A stretch of 64,000 nucleotides of DNA from an uncultured Clostridia bacterium (GTDB lineage Bacteria; Bacillota_A; Clostridia; TANB77; CAG-508). The notes under the pieces are model-generated. The model ran no database searches, was not told the origin of the DNA, and was given only the letters and a program-made list of their open reading frames with translations. The position numbers and the translations under genes were made by a program. Below are positions 39,787-50,912 of the stretch, piece by piece. The stretch's first letter is position 1. Each line of letters begins with the position of its first letter. Location of the stretch: the NCBI GenBank assembly GCA_947624725.1, contig CANQLP010000005.1, forward strand, positions 1-64,000, read 5' to 3'.

Positions 39787-42700
39787 TTGAGAAAAATTAC
39801 AGATTTCATAATAAACAAAAGACATTTTATTTTAATCTTGTTTATTATTCTTACAATAGGTTCAGCCGTCTTATCTTCAAAAGTAAAGATTAATCATGAT
39901 ATAGCTGAATATTTACCAGATACATCCGAAACAAGAATCGGTATGGATATTATGGAAGAAGAATTTTCAGAAACAGAAACAAGTACTTTAAACTTAATGT
40001 TTGAAAATCTACAAAATGATGAAAAGCAAGCAATAAAAAGTGAAATAGAGGCAATAAACGGAGTAGAAAGCGTAGACTACGATGAAACAGAAAATTACAA
40101 TAAAGAAAATTATACATTATATGTTATCACTGTAGATGATAAATCCGATTCAGAAGTAGCAAGTGGGGTATATAACCAAATAGTAGAAAAGTATAAGGAC
40201 TATACAATTTATACAAGTGGAAATATTTCTGAAAGTAATAAATCAGTATTACCATTTTGGATCATTGCTCTTGCAGTATTTTGTGCATTAATTATTTTAA
40301 TTATAATGTGTGAAAGCTATGTAGAACCATTTCTATTTTTGACAACAATACTTATGGCAGTAGTTTTAAATAAAGGTACAAATATAATATTTGATAGTGT
40401 ATCAAACATTACAAATTCAATAGCTGCAATATTACAAATGGCATTATCAATGGACTATTCAATAATGCTTATGAATAGGTATGACCAAGAAAAGCAAACA
40501 GAAAAAGACAAAGTAAAAGCAATGAAGAATGCTTTATACAGAGCTTTCCAAGCAATATCTAGTAGCTCTGTTACAACAATAGTTGGACTTTTAGCTTTAG
40601 TATTTATGAGTTTTAAGATTGGAAAAGATTTAGGATTTGTTTTGGCAAAGGGTGTATTATTTAGCTTAGTTTGCATATTCTTTGTACTCCCATCTTTAAT
40701 ATTAATGTTTGATAAGTGGATAAATAAGACAAAGAAAAAAAGCCCAAGTATAAAATTAGGTTTGCTTGGTAAAGCAAGCTATAAGGTAAGATTTATTTCG
40801 CTTCCGTTATTTTTAGGTATATTTATAGCAAGTTATATTTTGAAAGGAAACCTAGGTATAGCCTATACAGATTCTCAAACTGACAAGATAAGCGAAATAT
40901 TTACTGAGAATAATCAAATGGCGATTATCTATAAAAATGAAGATGAAGAAAAAATTGCAAAATGCTTAGAAGAGCTTGAAAATACTGATAAAGTAAATGA
41001 AGTATTGGCATATGGCAATACAATAAATGAAAAACTAACTTATGATAAACTAAATGACAAATTGAATGAATTAGGCTCTGATGTTAGTGTAGAAGATTAT
41101 CTTTTGAAAATTGTATATTATGATTATTATAAAAAAGATGAAAGTGAAAAAATAACTTTTAGTGAATTTATAGATTTTATTGAAAAAGAAGCATATAACA
41201 ATGAAAAGGCAAATTCAAAAATTGATGACAATACCAAAAAAGATATTACCAGATTAAAAAACTTTATTACAGTATCTGCAATGAATAAAAAGAGAACATC
41301 AAGTGATATTGCAAATATATTGAAAATAGATAAAAGCAAAATAGATGATATTTTTGTTTACTATCTTTCTAAAAATAATAATACACAAATTACATTAAAT
41401 CAATTTGTAAACTTTATGAATAAAGATGTTTTAACAAATGCTAAATATGCAGGCAGAGTTAATGCTGAAAGTCGTGAAAAACTAGACACTTTGTCGAAAT
41501 TTACAAATAAACAAACCTTGCAAAAGAAAATGACAAGCGAGGAAATGGCAAAGTTATTTGACATTGATGCTAATACAATGAGTGACTTATACAATTATTA
41601 TGTTTTAGTAAGTGATGTAGATATTAAAATGACTATATCAGAGTTTTCAAATTTTGTACTAGATGAAGTTCTAACAGATAGTGAATATAGCGATAGCTTT
41701 GATGCAGAAACAATCCAAAATATCAAATTGCTTGCGACATTTAGCAATAAAAATACAATAACTAAAAATATGGATTCTGAAGCATTATCAGATTTATTTG
41801 GAATAAGCGAAGATAAAATCAAACAGATTTTACTTCTAAAATATAGCAAAGAAAATAGTAAAACAAAATTAAGCATGGTAGAATTTATAGATTATGCAAA
41901 TGAGCTAAAAGATTCAGGATATTTAGATGGAGTAGATACTAGTAAATTAGAAACATTAAATAAATTATCAGTATTTGCTAAAAATGCAAATACTGAGATG
42001 AATGGAGAACAGCTAAAACAATTATTTGGGACTTTTGGAGAAGGTTACGCAAATTATGTAGATATGGTTCTTCTCCTTGCCGGAAAAACTGAAATGACTC
42101 CAAAAGACTTTGTAGATTTTGTTTTAGACATATATGAGAAGGCAAATAGTAGTGGTAAAGATTTAAGCAGTTTTGGGATAAATAGTGAGACTGTGAATAA
42201 TTTGAAACTACTTCAATCTGTAATGGATAGTAGTAAAAAATACACAGCAAGTAGCTTAGCAAGTATTTTAGGTATGAATGCAAAAGATATCAATCAGCTA
42301 TATAGCTTAATCGACTATATATCAGGAAATACGGCTAATTGGAAAGCTACACCTAATGAATTTGTAAAACTAATATTGAATAATAGCGACAGGGAAGATA
42401 TAAAAGATAGTATAGATACAGAAGCTATGAAACAATTAAAATTACTATCTACTATTATGACAAACACTATAAACAATAAAAGATTTACATATCAGGAACT
42501 TTCAAATCTAATTGGCATAGATACTGCGAGTACAAAAAATATATATATTTTGTATATCATAAGCAAAGGAAATACAAGTTTATCTCCACAAGAATTTGTA
42601 AACTTTGTGCTTACACATAAAGATGATAGTACACTTTCAGGAAAGATTTCAGATAGTACAGTTAGTGATTTAGAGTTAGTTTTATCAGTTATGAATGGAG

Positions 42701-43884
42701 TTATGGAAAATAAAAAATATACAAATTACGAATTATCTTCATTGCTAGGAGTAAACAAGGAGGATATGAATTTACTTTATGGACTATATACTTCAAAATA
42801 TGTAAATACGAACAAAACACTATCTCTAAAAGAATTTGTTAATTTCTTGCTTAATGATGTAGTCACAAATAAAGAATATGCAAGTAATTTTACATCAGAT
42901 CAAATTACGAAACTTAATACTGTAAATAACATTATGACTGCTGCGGCAAATGGAACTAAATATACTGCAAGTGAAATATTTGCAATCATTAGTAAATTAA
43001 GTAATGATGTAGAAAAAAATACGATTTCTATGCTTTATACTTATTATGGAAGTAGTAATGGATATGATGATACATGGGAAATGACAGTAGAACAATTTGT
43101 AAACTTCTTAAATGATGATGTTTTGCAAGATGAGCGATTTACAGATTTTATAGAAGATGACATGAGGAATGATATACAGACAGCAAAAACAACTATAAAA
43201 GATGCAAAGGAATTATTAGTTGGAGATAAATATTCAAGAATAGTATTGAATACAGAGTTTAATGCAGAATCGCCTGAAACATTTGATTTTATACAGCATG
43301 TAAAAGATATAACAGGAGCAGAAGGAGAAGAAAAGTATGTAATTGGAGATTCTCCTATGGCATATGATATAAGTCAAACTTTTGACGATGAATTAAACTT
43401 AATTACTGCCATAACAATGATAGCAATATTTATTGTTGTAGCAATTACATTTAAGTCAGTTATAATTCCTGTAATATTAGTATTACTAATACAAACAGCA
43501 GTATATTTGACAATGGGAATATTGTCTATTGTAGGAGAAAATGTATACTTTATTTCAATACTTATTGTACAAAGTATATTAATGGGTGCAACAATTGACT
43601 ATGCAATACTTTATACATCTTATTACCTTGAACATAGAAAGACAGAAGGAATAAAAGAGGCAATTATAGATTCATATAATAGGTCAATACATACAATTTT
43701 AACCTCAAGTTCAATACTTATTATAGTAACATTAATAATAGCAAATTTTGCATCAGCAATTGCAGCAAAAATTTGCAAAACTATTTCAGAAGGAACCTTG
43801 TGTTCTACAATTTTAATATTATTACTACTACCTGCAGTATTAGCATTTTCAGATAAATTAATAGTAAAGAAGGAAAAAAAGTAA
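39787..43884 (+). CDS. MMPL/RND-family transporter with a giant helical-repeat insertion
   Basis: The 1365-residue protein starts at TTG 39787 (AAAGGAAGG upstream). It has an N-terminal span, a first porter loop, five or so spans (about residues 155-320), a very long extracytoplasmic region (about 345-1170) and a final set of spans (about 1205-1355) ending in KKEKK. MMPL features include SMDYSIMLMNRY and GATIDYAILYTSYY, each in an RND-type helix. The long loop holds about nine degenerate repeats of roughly 85 residues, each with a helix, an LY-Y segment and an EFVNFV-like helix. MMPL proteins export lipids or hydrophobic molecules; the cargo here is unknown. There is no in-frame CGG in more than 4 kb. 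Confidence 0.85.
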   Translation: MRKITDFIINKRHFILILFIILTIGSAVLSSKVKINHDIAEYLPDTSETRIGMDIMEEEFSETETSTLNLMFENLQNDEKQAIKSEIEAINGVESVDYDETENYNKENYTLYVITVDDKSDSEVASGVYNQIVEKYKDYTIYTSGNISESNKSVLPFWIIALAVFCALIILIIMCESYVEPFLFLTTILMAVVLNKGTNIIFDSVSNITNSIAAILQMALSMDYSIMLMNRYDQEKQTEKDKVKAMKNALYRAFQAISSSSVTTIVGLLALVFMSFKIGKDLGFVLAKGVLFSLVCIFFVLPSLILMFDKWINKTKKKSPSIKLGLLGKASYKVRFISLPLFLGIFIASYILKGNLGIAYTDSQTDKISEIFTENNQMAIIYKNEDEEKIAKCLEELENTDKVNEVLAYGNTINEKLTYDKLNDKLNELGSDVSVEDYLLKIVYYDYYKKDESEKITFSEFIDFIEKEAYNNEKANSKIDDNTKKDITRLKNFITVSAMNKKRTSSDIANILKIDKSKIDDIFVYYLSKNNNTQITLNQFVNFMNKDVLTNAKYAGRVNAESREKLDTLSKFTNKQTLQKKMTSEEMAKLFDIDANTMSDLYNYYVLVSDVDIKMTISEFSNFVLDEVLTDSEYSDSFDAETIQNIKLLATFSNKNTITKNMDSEALSDLFGISEDKIKQILLLKYSKENSKTKLSMVEFIDYANELKDSGYLDGVDTSKLETLNKLSVFAKNANTEMNGEQLKQLFGTFGEGYANYVDMVLLLAGKTEMTPKDFVDFVLDIYEKANSSGKDLSSFGINSETVNNLKLLQSVMDSSKKYTASSLASILGMNAKDINQLYSLIDYISGNTANWKATPNEFVKLILNNSDREDIKDSIDTEAMKQLKLLSTIMTNTINNKRFTYQELSNLIGIDTASTKNIYILYIISKGNTSLSPQEFVNFVLTHKDDSTLSGKISDSTVSDLELVLSVMNGVMENKKYTNYELSSLLGVNKEDMNLLYGLYTSKYVNTNKTLSLKEFVNFLLNDVVTNKEYASNFTSDQITKLNTVNNIMTAAANGTKYTASEIFAIISKLSNDVEKNTISMLYTYYGSSNGYDDTWEMTVEQFVNFLNDDVLQDERFTDFIEDDMRNDIQTAKTTIKDAKELLVGDKYSRIVLNTEFNAESPETFDFIQHVKDITGAEGEEKYVIGDSPMAYDISQTFDDELNLITAITMIAIFIVVAITFKSVIIPVILVLLIQTAVYLTMGILSIVGENVYFISILIVQSILMGATIDYAILYTSYYLEHRKTEGIKEAIIDSYNRSIHTILTSSSILIIVTLIIANFASAIAAKICKTISEGTLCSTILILLLLPAVLAFSDKLIVKKEKK

Positions 43885-43908
43885 ATTAAGCAAAAGGAGA
43901 AGTTTATT

Positions 43909-44746
43909 TTGGAAAGATATAAAGAAATAGAAAGAACTATTATTACTAACTATCGAAAAAGAATATGGAACAAATTTATAAAAGGTGTGCGTGACTATGA
44001 ATTAATACAAGAAGGCGATAAAATAGCTGTATGTATGTCAGGAGGTAAAGACTCAATGCTTATGGCAAAATGTTTGCAGGAACTTCAAAGACATGGAGAT
44101 GTAAACTTTGACCTAGTATTCCTATGTATGAATCCTGGATATAATGAGAAAAATAAGCAAAAAATTATAGATAATGCAAAGCTTTTAAATATTCCAATTA
44201 CAATGTTTGAAACAGATATATTTGATAGAGTAGTAACAATTACAGACCACCCATGTTATGTTTGTGCGAGAATGAGGAGAGGACATTTATATGAAAAAGC
44301 ACAAGAACTAGGATGTAATAAAATTGCACTAGGGCATCATTTTGATGATGTAATAGAAACAATCCTTATGGGAATGCTATATGGTGCACAGATGCAAACT
44401 ATGATGCCTAAGGTAAAAAGTACTTCTCACACAGGTATGCAGTTAATTAGACCATTGTATCTTGTAAAGGAAGCGGATATAATAAACTGGAGAGAAAAGA
44501 ATGGGCTAGATTTTATTCAATGTGCTTGTAGATTCACAGAGCATTATACAATGACGAATAATGAAGACCGGAAAATCAAAAAGGGAAGAAATGAAAAAAC
44601 TAATAAAAGATTTAAGAAAAGTTAATTCTAACATAGATATAAATATTTTTAGAAGTGCACAAAATGTTAATTTAGATACACTTATTTCATATAGAAAGAA
44701 CAATGAAACACATCACTTTTTAGATGACTATGATAAATCTAATTAA
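43909..44746 (+). CDS. TtcA-like tRNA thiolase (PP-loop ATPase), one CGG +1 site
   Basis: This PP-loop protein is of the TtcA/TtuA-like group, which activates tRNA bases for sulphur insertion. It has the ATP pyrophosphatase loop CMSGGKDSM (about residues 43-51), CYVCARMRRG (about 118) and IALGHHFDDV, and a later CACRF; paired cysteines probably hold an Fe-S cluster. The start is TTG 43909. The frame meets GAC CGG AAA at 44569; skipping the C extends the protein by 58 residues to 278, with glycine 221 in EDGKSKREEMKKLI, a typical C-terminal helix. Without the shift the tail would be 18 unrelated residues. This site is less constrained than those in catalytic motifs. Confidence 0.85.
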
Positions 44747-44752
44747 TGTATA

Positions 44753-44781
44753 TTGATAAATTTTTTAATGTTTGTTATACT
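44753..44781 (+). promoter_or_regulatory. Sigma-A promoter of the DUF308-cls-capA group
   Basis: TTGATA at 44753-44758 and TATACT at 44776-44781 have a 17-base spacer, about 50 bases before ATG 44834. Confidence 0.6.
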
Positions 44782-44833
44782 TGTATTAGAAAATATTTAT
44801 CTAATAAGAAACGAAAAAAGGAGGAGTAATAAA

Positions 44834-45379
44834 ATGGACTACATACAAAAAATATTTAAAAAAACTGGTTGGATTTCTATATTAGAAGCTGTAATATTTG
44901 CTATACTTGGAGCAATAATGGTATGGAAACCAGAAGGAACAGTAAGAACTATATCTTACATTTTAGGTTCTATATTTATAATTATTGGTATCTGCAAGAT
45001 AATTAATTATTTTTCAGCAAAAGGAAAATATGATTTTTATAATTACGATTTAATATATGGACTTATGGCTTGTGTTTTAGGAATTGTTACAATAATATAT
45101 AGTAACACAATAGGAGCTATATTTAGAATTATAATAGGAATATGGATTATATATAGTTCATTTATTAGAATGAGTTTATCATTTAAGTTAAAAGCATTAA
45201 AATTAGATATATGGGTTTATAGTTTAATACTTGCAATAGTAATGTTAGTATGTGGACTATATGTAACAATGAATGCAGGTGCTATAGTTACGACAATAGG
45301 AATTATGCTAATTGTATATTCAGTTATTGATATAATAGAAGATATAATATTTATGAGAAATGTAAAAGAAATATTCTAA
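44834..45379 (+). CDS. DUF308/HdeD-like membrane protein
   Basis: The 181-residue protein has six predicted membrane spans in three pairs, the arrangement of the HdeD/DUF308 family, with a conserved FAILGAIMVWKPEGTV segment and short charged loops. ATG 44834 has AAAGGAGGAG upstream. Family members are linked to acid or envelope stress in other bacteria; no function can be assigned here. It is 27 bases upstream of cardiolipin synthase, which suggests a shared envelope operon. Confidence 0.8.
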   Translation: MDYIQKIFKKTGWISILEAVIFAILGAIMVWKPEGTVRTISYILGSIFIIIGICKIINYFSAKGKYDFYNYDLIYGLMACVLGIVTIIYSNTIGAIFRIIIGIWIIYSSFIRMSLSFKLKALKLDIWVYSLILAIVMLVCGLYVTMNAGAIVTTIGIMLIVYSVIDIIEDIIFMRNVKEIF

Positions 45380-45406
45380 TTAATAAATAATAGGAGAAGA
45401 TAAAAT

Positions 45407-46912
45407 ATGTGGCTTGCAATAAAAAGAGGAAGTGTAGTAATAGTAGGACTATTACTACAAATATTATTAACTTTATTTATATATCTAAAATTAGGAGAAT
45501 ACATACAAATTATCCAAATATTATATGGAATTATTAGTATATTAATAGTGTTAGCTATTATAAAGAATAGTAAGAGATTAAGTAGTGATTTAATATGGAT
45601 TATTATAATCATGCTATTTCCAATAATAGGAACACTATTATTTATTATATTAAAAAGTAATAGAAATAATAGTAAGATATTAAAAAATATCAATAAAAAC
45701 ATAAGTGAAGGTCAAAAATATTTAGTGCAAGATGAAAATATAACTAAAGAAATAAAAGAAAAGAATCTAGGACAATTACGATATATAAATGAATTTGCAG
45801 GATTTCCTATAACAAAGAATAATGAAATAAAGTATTACCCATTAGGAGATGATGTATTTCCTGTAATGCTTGAAGAATTAAAGAAAGCGGAAAAATTTAT
45901 ATTTATAGAATATTTTATTATTAATAAAGGGCAAATGTGGCAACAAATAGTAGACATTTTAAAAGAAAAAGTAAAACAGGGCGTTGATGTAAGAGTAATG
46001 TATGACGATATGGGGTCTGTCACAATGCTTCCAACAAGCTTTCCTAAAGAGCTTGAAAAAGATGGAATAAAATGTGTTTTATTTAATAAACTTTCACCAT
46101 TTTCAGGCATTATTATGAACCATAGAGATCATAGAAAAATGATGATTATAGATGGACATACAGTATTTTCAGGTGGAATAAATATTTCTGATGAATATAT
46201 AAATGTAAAAACTACACATGGACATTGGAAAGATAATGGAATCATGATTAAAGGTGAGGCAGTTTGGAATTTTACAGTAATGTTTTTGGAAATATGGAAT
46301 GCTTTTAGAAATGAAGACGAAGATTATACTAAATATAAATGTGAATTTAAAGAACAATATAAAGAAAATGGTCTAATTGTACCTTATGGAGAAAGTCCTT
46401 TAGATGATGAAATAATAGGAGAAGATATATACTTAAATATTATAAATCAAGCTAAAAAATATGTATACATATATACACCATATCTAATAATTGATACAGA
46501 TGTAATAAACAGCCTAGTTTTAGCAGCAAGAAGAGGAGTAGATGTTAGAATTGTAGTTCCTGGAGTACCAGACAAAAAGTTTGTTTATGATGTAACTAAA
46601 TCATATTTTAGTGCATTAATACAAGGTGGAGTTAAAATATATACATATACACCAGGATTTGTACATAGTAAAGTATTTGTTTCAGATGATGAAATTGCAA
46701 CAGTTGGAACAATTAATATGGATTATAGAAGTTTGTATCTACACTTTGAATGTGGAATTTATATGAAAGATACAAATGTAATACAAGATGTAAAGAAGGA
46801 TATAGAAGATTCAATAAAAGTATCACATGAAGTAACAATTAAAGAATCTAAATGTGGTGTCATAAAGAGTATGTGGCAAGCAGTTTTAAGAGTATTTGCA
46901 CCACTTATGTAA
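45407..46912 (+). CDS. cls: Cardiolipin synthase
   Basis: The 501-residue membrane-bound phospholipase-D-family enzyme joins two phosphatidylglycerols to cardiolipin. Two N-terminal spans (about residues 8-28 and 60-82) precede two PLD domains. HKD motifs are NHRDHRKMMIIDGHTVFSGG (His-Arg-Lys variant spacing HRKMMIID) near residue 245 and VHSKVFVSDDEIATVGTIN near residue 422. Length is normal for bacterial Cls. CapA follows 18 bases later, so they are likely co-transcribed. No in-frame CGG. Confidence 0.93.
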   Translation: MWLAIKRGSVVIVGLLLQILLTLFIYLKLGEYIQIIQILYGIISILIVLAIIKNSKRLSSDLIWIIIIMLFPIIGTLLFIILKSNRNNSKILKNINKNISEGQKYLVQDENITKEIKEKNLGQLRYINEFAGFPITKNNEIKYYPLGDDVFPVMLEELKKAEKFIFIEYFIINKGQMWQQIVDILKEKVKQGVDVRVMYDDMGSVTMLPTSFPKELEKDGIKCVLFNKLSPFSGIIMNHRDHRKMMIIDGHTVFSGGINISDEYINVKTTHGHWKDNGIMIKGEAVWNFTVMFLEIWNAFRNEDEDYTKYKCEFKEQYKENGLIVPYGESPLDDEIIGEDIYLNIINQAKKYVYIYTPYLIIDTDVINSLVLAARRGVDVRIVVPGVPDKKFVYDVTKSYFSALIQGGVKIYTYTPGFVHSKVFVSDDEIATVGTINMDYRSLYLHFECGIYMKDTNVIQDVKKDIEDSIKVSHEVTIKESKCGVIKSMWQAVLRVFAPLM

Positions 46913-46930
46913 AATGTAAGGAGTAAAAAA

Positions 46931-48206
46931 ATGGAAGCAAGGAAAAGGAGAAAAAGAAGAACTAAAAAGTCAGTTATTACTTTTCTTTTTATAGTAATGC
47001 TTGTAATAATACTAGCTATATACTTAATATTTTTTAGAGGAAAGCATTCAAATGAAGCGGAAAGTGGAGAAAAGAATGTATCAGAAACAGTACAAGAAAA
47101 TGTTAATCATGATGTAGAAGAGAAGAAAAGCAGTATTTCTCTTATAATGTGTGGAGATTACTTAATACACAGTAGTGTATATAAAGATGCTGCAAGACTT
47201 GCAGGAAATAATGGATATGATTTCAAGCCAATGATTACACGCATCAAAGAAAAAGTAAATGGCTATGATTTAGCATATTACAATCAAGAGACAATATTAG
47301 GTGGCTCAGAACTTGGAGTATCTGATTATCCATCATTTAATTCTCCATATGAAGCAGGAGATGCTATGATAGATGCTGGATTTAATCTAGTTAGTTTAGC
47401 TACAAACCATACAATGGATAGTGGACAAAAAGCTGTTTTAAATTCGAGAAAGTATTGGGATGGTAAGCCTAATGTATTTGCAGTTCGGAAGCTATGACTC
47501 AGAAGAAAGACAAAATGAGCCTATAATTAAAGAAAAAAATGGCATTACTTATACAATGCTTAATTATACTTATGGTACAAATGGAATACCAGTTCCTGCT
47601 GGAAAAGAATATCTTATAAATGTCTGGCCAACAGATTTGACAATAAATGATCCTGAAAGAGATACAAAGTATCAAGAATATAAAAAACAAGTAAAGCAAG
47701 ATATTGAAAAGGTAAGAGATAAAGTAGATGTGCTAATTGTAGCAATGCATTGGGGAGTAGAATATACACATGTGCCAACAGCATATCAAGAAGATGAAGC
47801 AAAGTTTTTAGCAGATCAGGATGTAGATATAATTATAGGAACACATCCACATGTTATTCAGCCAGTAAAGTGGATTGATGATACACTAGTATTCTATTCT
47901 TTAGGAAACTTTATTTCAGCACAGTATCAAGATGATAATTATAATAAAATGGTAGGACTTATGAGTTCACTTAAAATCACAAAAACACAAAAAGGAAATG
48001 ATGTAAATATTTCTATCGAAGATATTAATAATGAATTAATCTTTACATATTACAATAAATCAACTTGGAGAGATTTTAAGGTTATACCATTTAGTAACCC
48101 AGACATAAAGAAGTATCTTTCAAATTATTCATCTATTTATGAAAGATATAAAAATATAGTGCAAAAATATGATAGTACAATGCAAGTTGAAAAATTATGT
48201 GATTAG
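46931..48206 (+). CDS. CapA-family polyglutamate/exopolysaccharide protein, one CGG +1 site
   Basis: The 424-residue protein has a basic N-terminus, one membrane anchor (about residues 16-36) and a CapA-type calcineurin-like metallophosphatase domain. Motifs are IMCGDYLIHSSV, YNQET, VSLATNHTMDSG, IVAMHWGVEY and IIGTHPHVIQP...LVFYSLGNFI. At 47486 GTT CGG AAG interrupts the frame; skipping the C gives VFAVGSYDSEE, glycine 186, and a continuous domain. CapA proteins act in capsule or poly-gamma-glutamate anchoring in Bacillus; substrate here is unknown. A terminator follows. Confidence 0.88.
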
Positions 48207-48218
48207 AATATAAAATTT

Positions 48219-48260
48219 AAAAATACATCCCTAAAAAATAATTTAGAGATGTATTTTTGT
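48219..48260. terminator. Terminator between capA-like gene and feoB
   Basis: AAATACATCCCTAAA pairs with TTTAGAGATGTATTT (one bulge), followed by T on the plus strand and A on the other side, so it probably serves both convergent genes. Confidence 0.8.
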
Positions 48261-50409
48261 TTAAACAATCAAATTCCAAATTCCGTTTGTTAAAAGACAA
48301 ATAACGATTCCACAAAGAGTAGGGAGTAAAAATGAAATAGCAGTCCATTTTATACTTTTAGTTTCTTTATAAATTGTAATCAAAGTGGTACTGCAAGGAA
48401 AATGCAATAAAGTAAACAGCATAACATTAAGACCTGTAATAAAAGTCCAACCATTTGCAAGTAAAATATCTCTTATTGCAAAGGTATCATTTAAGTCAAT
48501 TAGTGAACTTGCAGACATATAACACATTAAGATAATAGGAAGCACAATCTCATTTGCAGGGATTCCTAAAATGAAAGCAGTAAGTATATATCCATCAAGT
48601 CCCATAAGTTTTGCAAAAGGATCTAGGAAATTTGCAATATATGTCAAAATACTAGAATCTCCAAATGATATATTCGCAAAAAGCCAAATAACAATTCCAA
48701 TCGGAGCTGCGACAGAAACAGCCCTTGCCAAAACAAATAAAGTTCTATCAAGTAAAGATCTAACTAAAATTTTACCAATTTGTGGCTTCCTATATGGTGG
48801 AAGTTCTAATATAAAAGAAGAAGGAACACCTTTAAGTAAAGTCTTAGAAAGAAGCTTTGAAATCATAAGCGTTAAGAATATTCCAAGTAATATAATCAAA
48901 ATTACAGTAAGAGTAGGAACAATGCTTGCAAGGAAACCAGAAAAGTAACAGCCAATAAAAATCGTTGCAGTAGTAATAAGAAAAGGAAAACGGCCGATTA
49001 CAAGGAACAAAATTATTAGTTACAATAGAGATAATCTTTTCTCTTGTAGAATCAATTATTCTAGTTCCAACAACTCCTGCTGCATTACAACCAAATCCCA
49101 TGCACATAGTTAGTGCCTGTTTGCCAGTTGAACAGGCTTTTTTAAAATAATTATCTAGATTGAAAGCAATCCTTGGAAGATACCCTAAATCTTCAAGCAA
49201 AGTAAACATAGGGAAGAATATTGCCATAGGAGGCAACATTACAGATATAACCCATGTGACGGTCTGATACATTCCATAAATTAGCAAATTGGTTACAAAT
49301 TCTGGAATATGTAAAAAGTTAAACAAAATTAGTAACTTTTCTTGAAGTATACCAAAAAAACTAGAAAGTAATTGGGACGGATAATTTGCACCAACAATTG
49401 TTATCCAAAAAATAACTGCTAGAAAAACAAGCATAATAGGAATGCCAAATTTTTTTGAGGTTAAGATTTTATCAATTTTTCTATCTCGCAAGTTATATTT
49501 TGCTTCTTTAAATTCAACAACTTGCTTTCTTATCTCTTCTGCAGATTGTACAATTTTAATAACAATATTGTCATAAAGATTATCTAAAGGGGCTTTATCT
49601 TCCAAATCACTTTTAAGGTTAGATAATTTTTGTATAATAACATCTAGTTTAGAAGAGTCGATATTCAAATTAGCCTTTAGAATATCGCTAATATCAGTGT
49701 TACCGAAAAAAAGCTTTATTGCAATCCATCTTGCAAGGTGCTTTTTGTTATCAGGAAGGAGAAGAGAAATATCATCAATAATATTAGAAATTGTATTTTC
49801 AATAACATCATCATATTTTACCAAATACCTATGGCTATTTTTATTTGGATTTTCTAAATAGTTATACATAGTATCTAATAATTTTCTTAGTGTTTTTGGC
49901 TTATTTGCAACAGTTCCGACGACAGGTACTCCTAAAATTTTAGATAAGGAATCCAAATTTACATTAATAGATTTCTTTTTAGCTTCATCTAATAAATTTA
50001 CACAAACAATTACATGAGGAGTCATTTCAAGTATTTGCAGAACTAAATTTAAGTTCCTTTCTAAACAAGTTGCATCAACAACAATGACGCATAAATCAGA
50101 ACCTCCAAAACATATGTAATCTCTTGCAATTTCTTCTTCTTGTGAATTAGACATAAGAGAATATGTACCAGGCAAATCTACTAAAAGAAGCTTTTTATCC
50201 TTATATTCACATATGCCATATGCATTAGAAACTGTCTTTCCTGGCCAATTTCCTGTATGCTGATGTAGTCCAGTTAAATTATTAAAAATACTGGTTTTTC
50301 CAACATTGGGATTACCAGCAAAAGCAATTGTGTAATTAAGGCCAATTGCTTTTTCAAAAACATCCTGCTTTATAGTATCTATACCACTAGAACTTGCAGT
50401 AAGTCCCAT
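48261..50409 (-). CDS. feoB: Ferrous iron transporter FeoB, one CGG +1 site
   Basis: FeoB imports Fe2+ with an N-terminal GTPase domain and a polytopic membrane domain. Minus-strand ATG 50409 follows GAGGTGAT. G-protein motifs are AGNPNVGKTSIFNNLTG, DLPGTYSL and VNLLDEA. The membrane part has GFGCNAAGVVGTRI. The frame meets AAT CGG CCG with C at 48996; skipping it gives FVPCNGRFPFLI, a signature segment of the second Gate domain, with glycine 472 and 715 residues. The glycine codon is GGC here, showing that the site is not limited to GGA. feoA is 77 bases upstream. Confidence 0.95.
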
Positions 50410-50486
50410 CAATATCACCTCTTATATTAGTATATTAAAAAAAGAAAATAAAGTGAGTAGGAACAAACCCTACTCAAGTTAAAATA

Positions 50487-50730
50487 TTAAACTATTTCTT
50501 GGGCTTCAATCAAACTAGCGACTTCTTTTCTAAGTGCAATAAGTGTACCACGAATCTCATAGGCTGTTGGGTCACCAGATGGACTTTTAAGAACTGGAGT
50601 AATTAAAGTCCCGATTTACAATCCCAAGGTCAAACAATCTTCGCTTTAAATGCTTATTATCATTACATTTAACATCTATTACTTTGCAACATTTATTTAA
50701 AGGTATATTATATAAAATATTCATTGTCAT
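50487..50730 (-). CDS. feoA: Ferrous iron transport protein FeoA, one CGG +1 site
   Basis: This small SH3-like partner of FeoB is invisible to a normal gene search because each half is short. From minus-strand ATG 50730 (GGGGG about 6 bases upstream) the frame runs 39 codons to CGG with C at 50613. Skipping it gives LKRRLFDLGIVNGTLITPVLKSP-type FeoA sequence with glycine 40 in a GGG codon, then SGDPTAYEIRGTLIALRKE, for a total of 80 residues, the normal size. The pattern F-D-L-G-(I/L)-x-x-G-T is diagnostic of FeoA and requires a glycine exactly there. It is the only C-GGG example. Confidence 0.92.
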
Positions 50731-50839
50731 GTGTAACCCCCAGACGAACAAATCTTATGCTCTAATAATAGTATATAGAAAAAACTAAAAAATGTTACGA
50801 AAAATGACGAAAAATTGTATATAAATCCGCTTATTTTAA

Positions 50840-50868
50840 TTGACAAACATAAAAAAAGCGTGTATAAT
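50840..50868 (+). promoter_or_regulatory. Consensus sigma-A promoter
   Basis: TTGACA at 50840-50845 and TATAAT at 50863-50868 match the consensus with a 17-base spacer. It drives the small ORF at 50913 and probably rpmE. Confidence 0.8.
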
Positions 50869-50912
50869 AAATTTATACGCCTTAAAGAAAATTAAAGAAG
50901 GGGGTGCATGGC

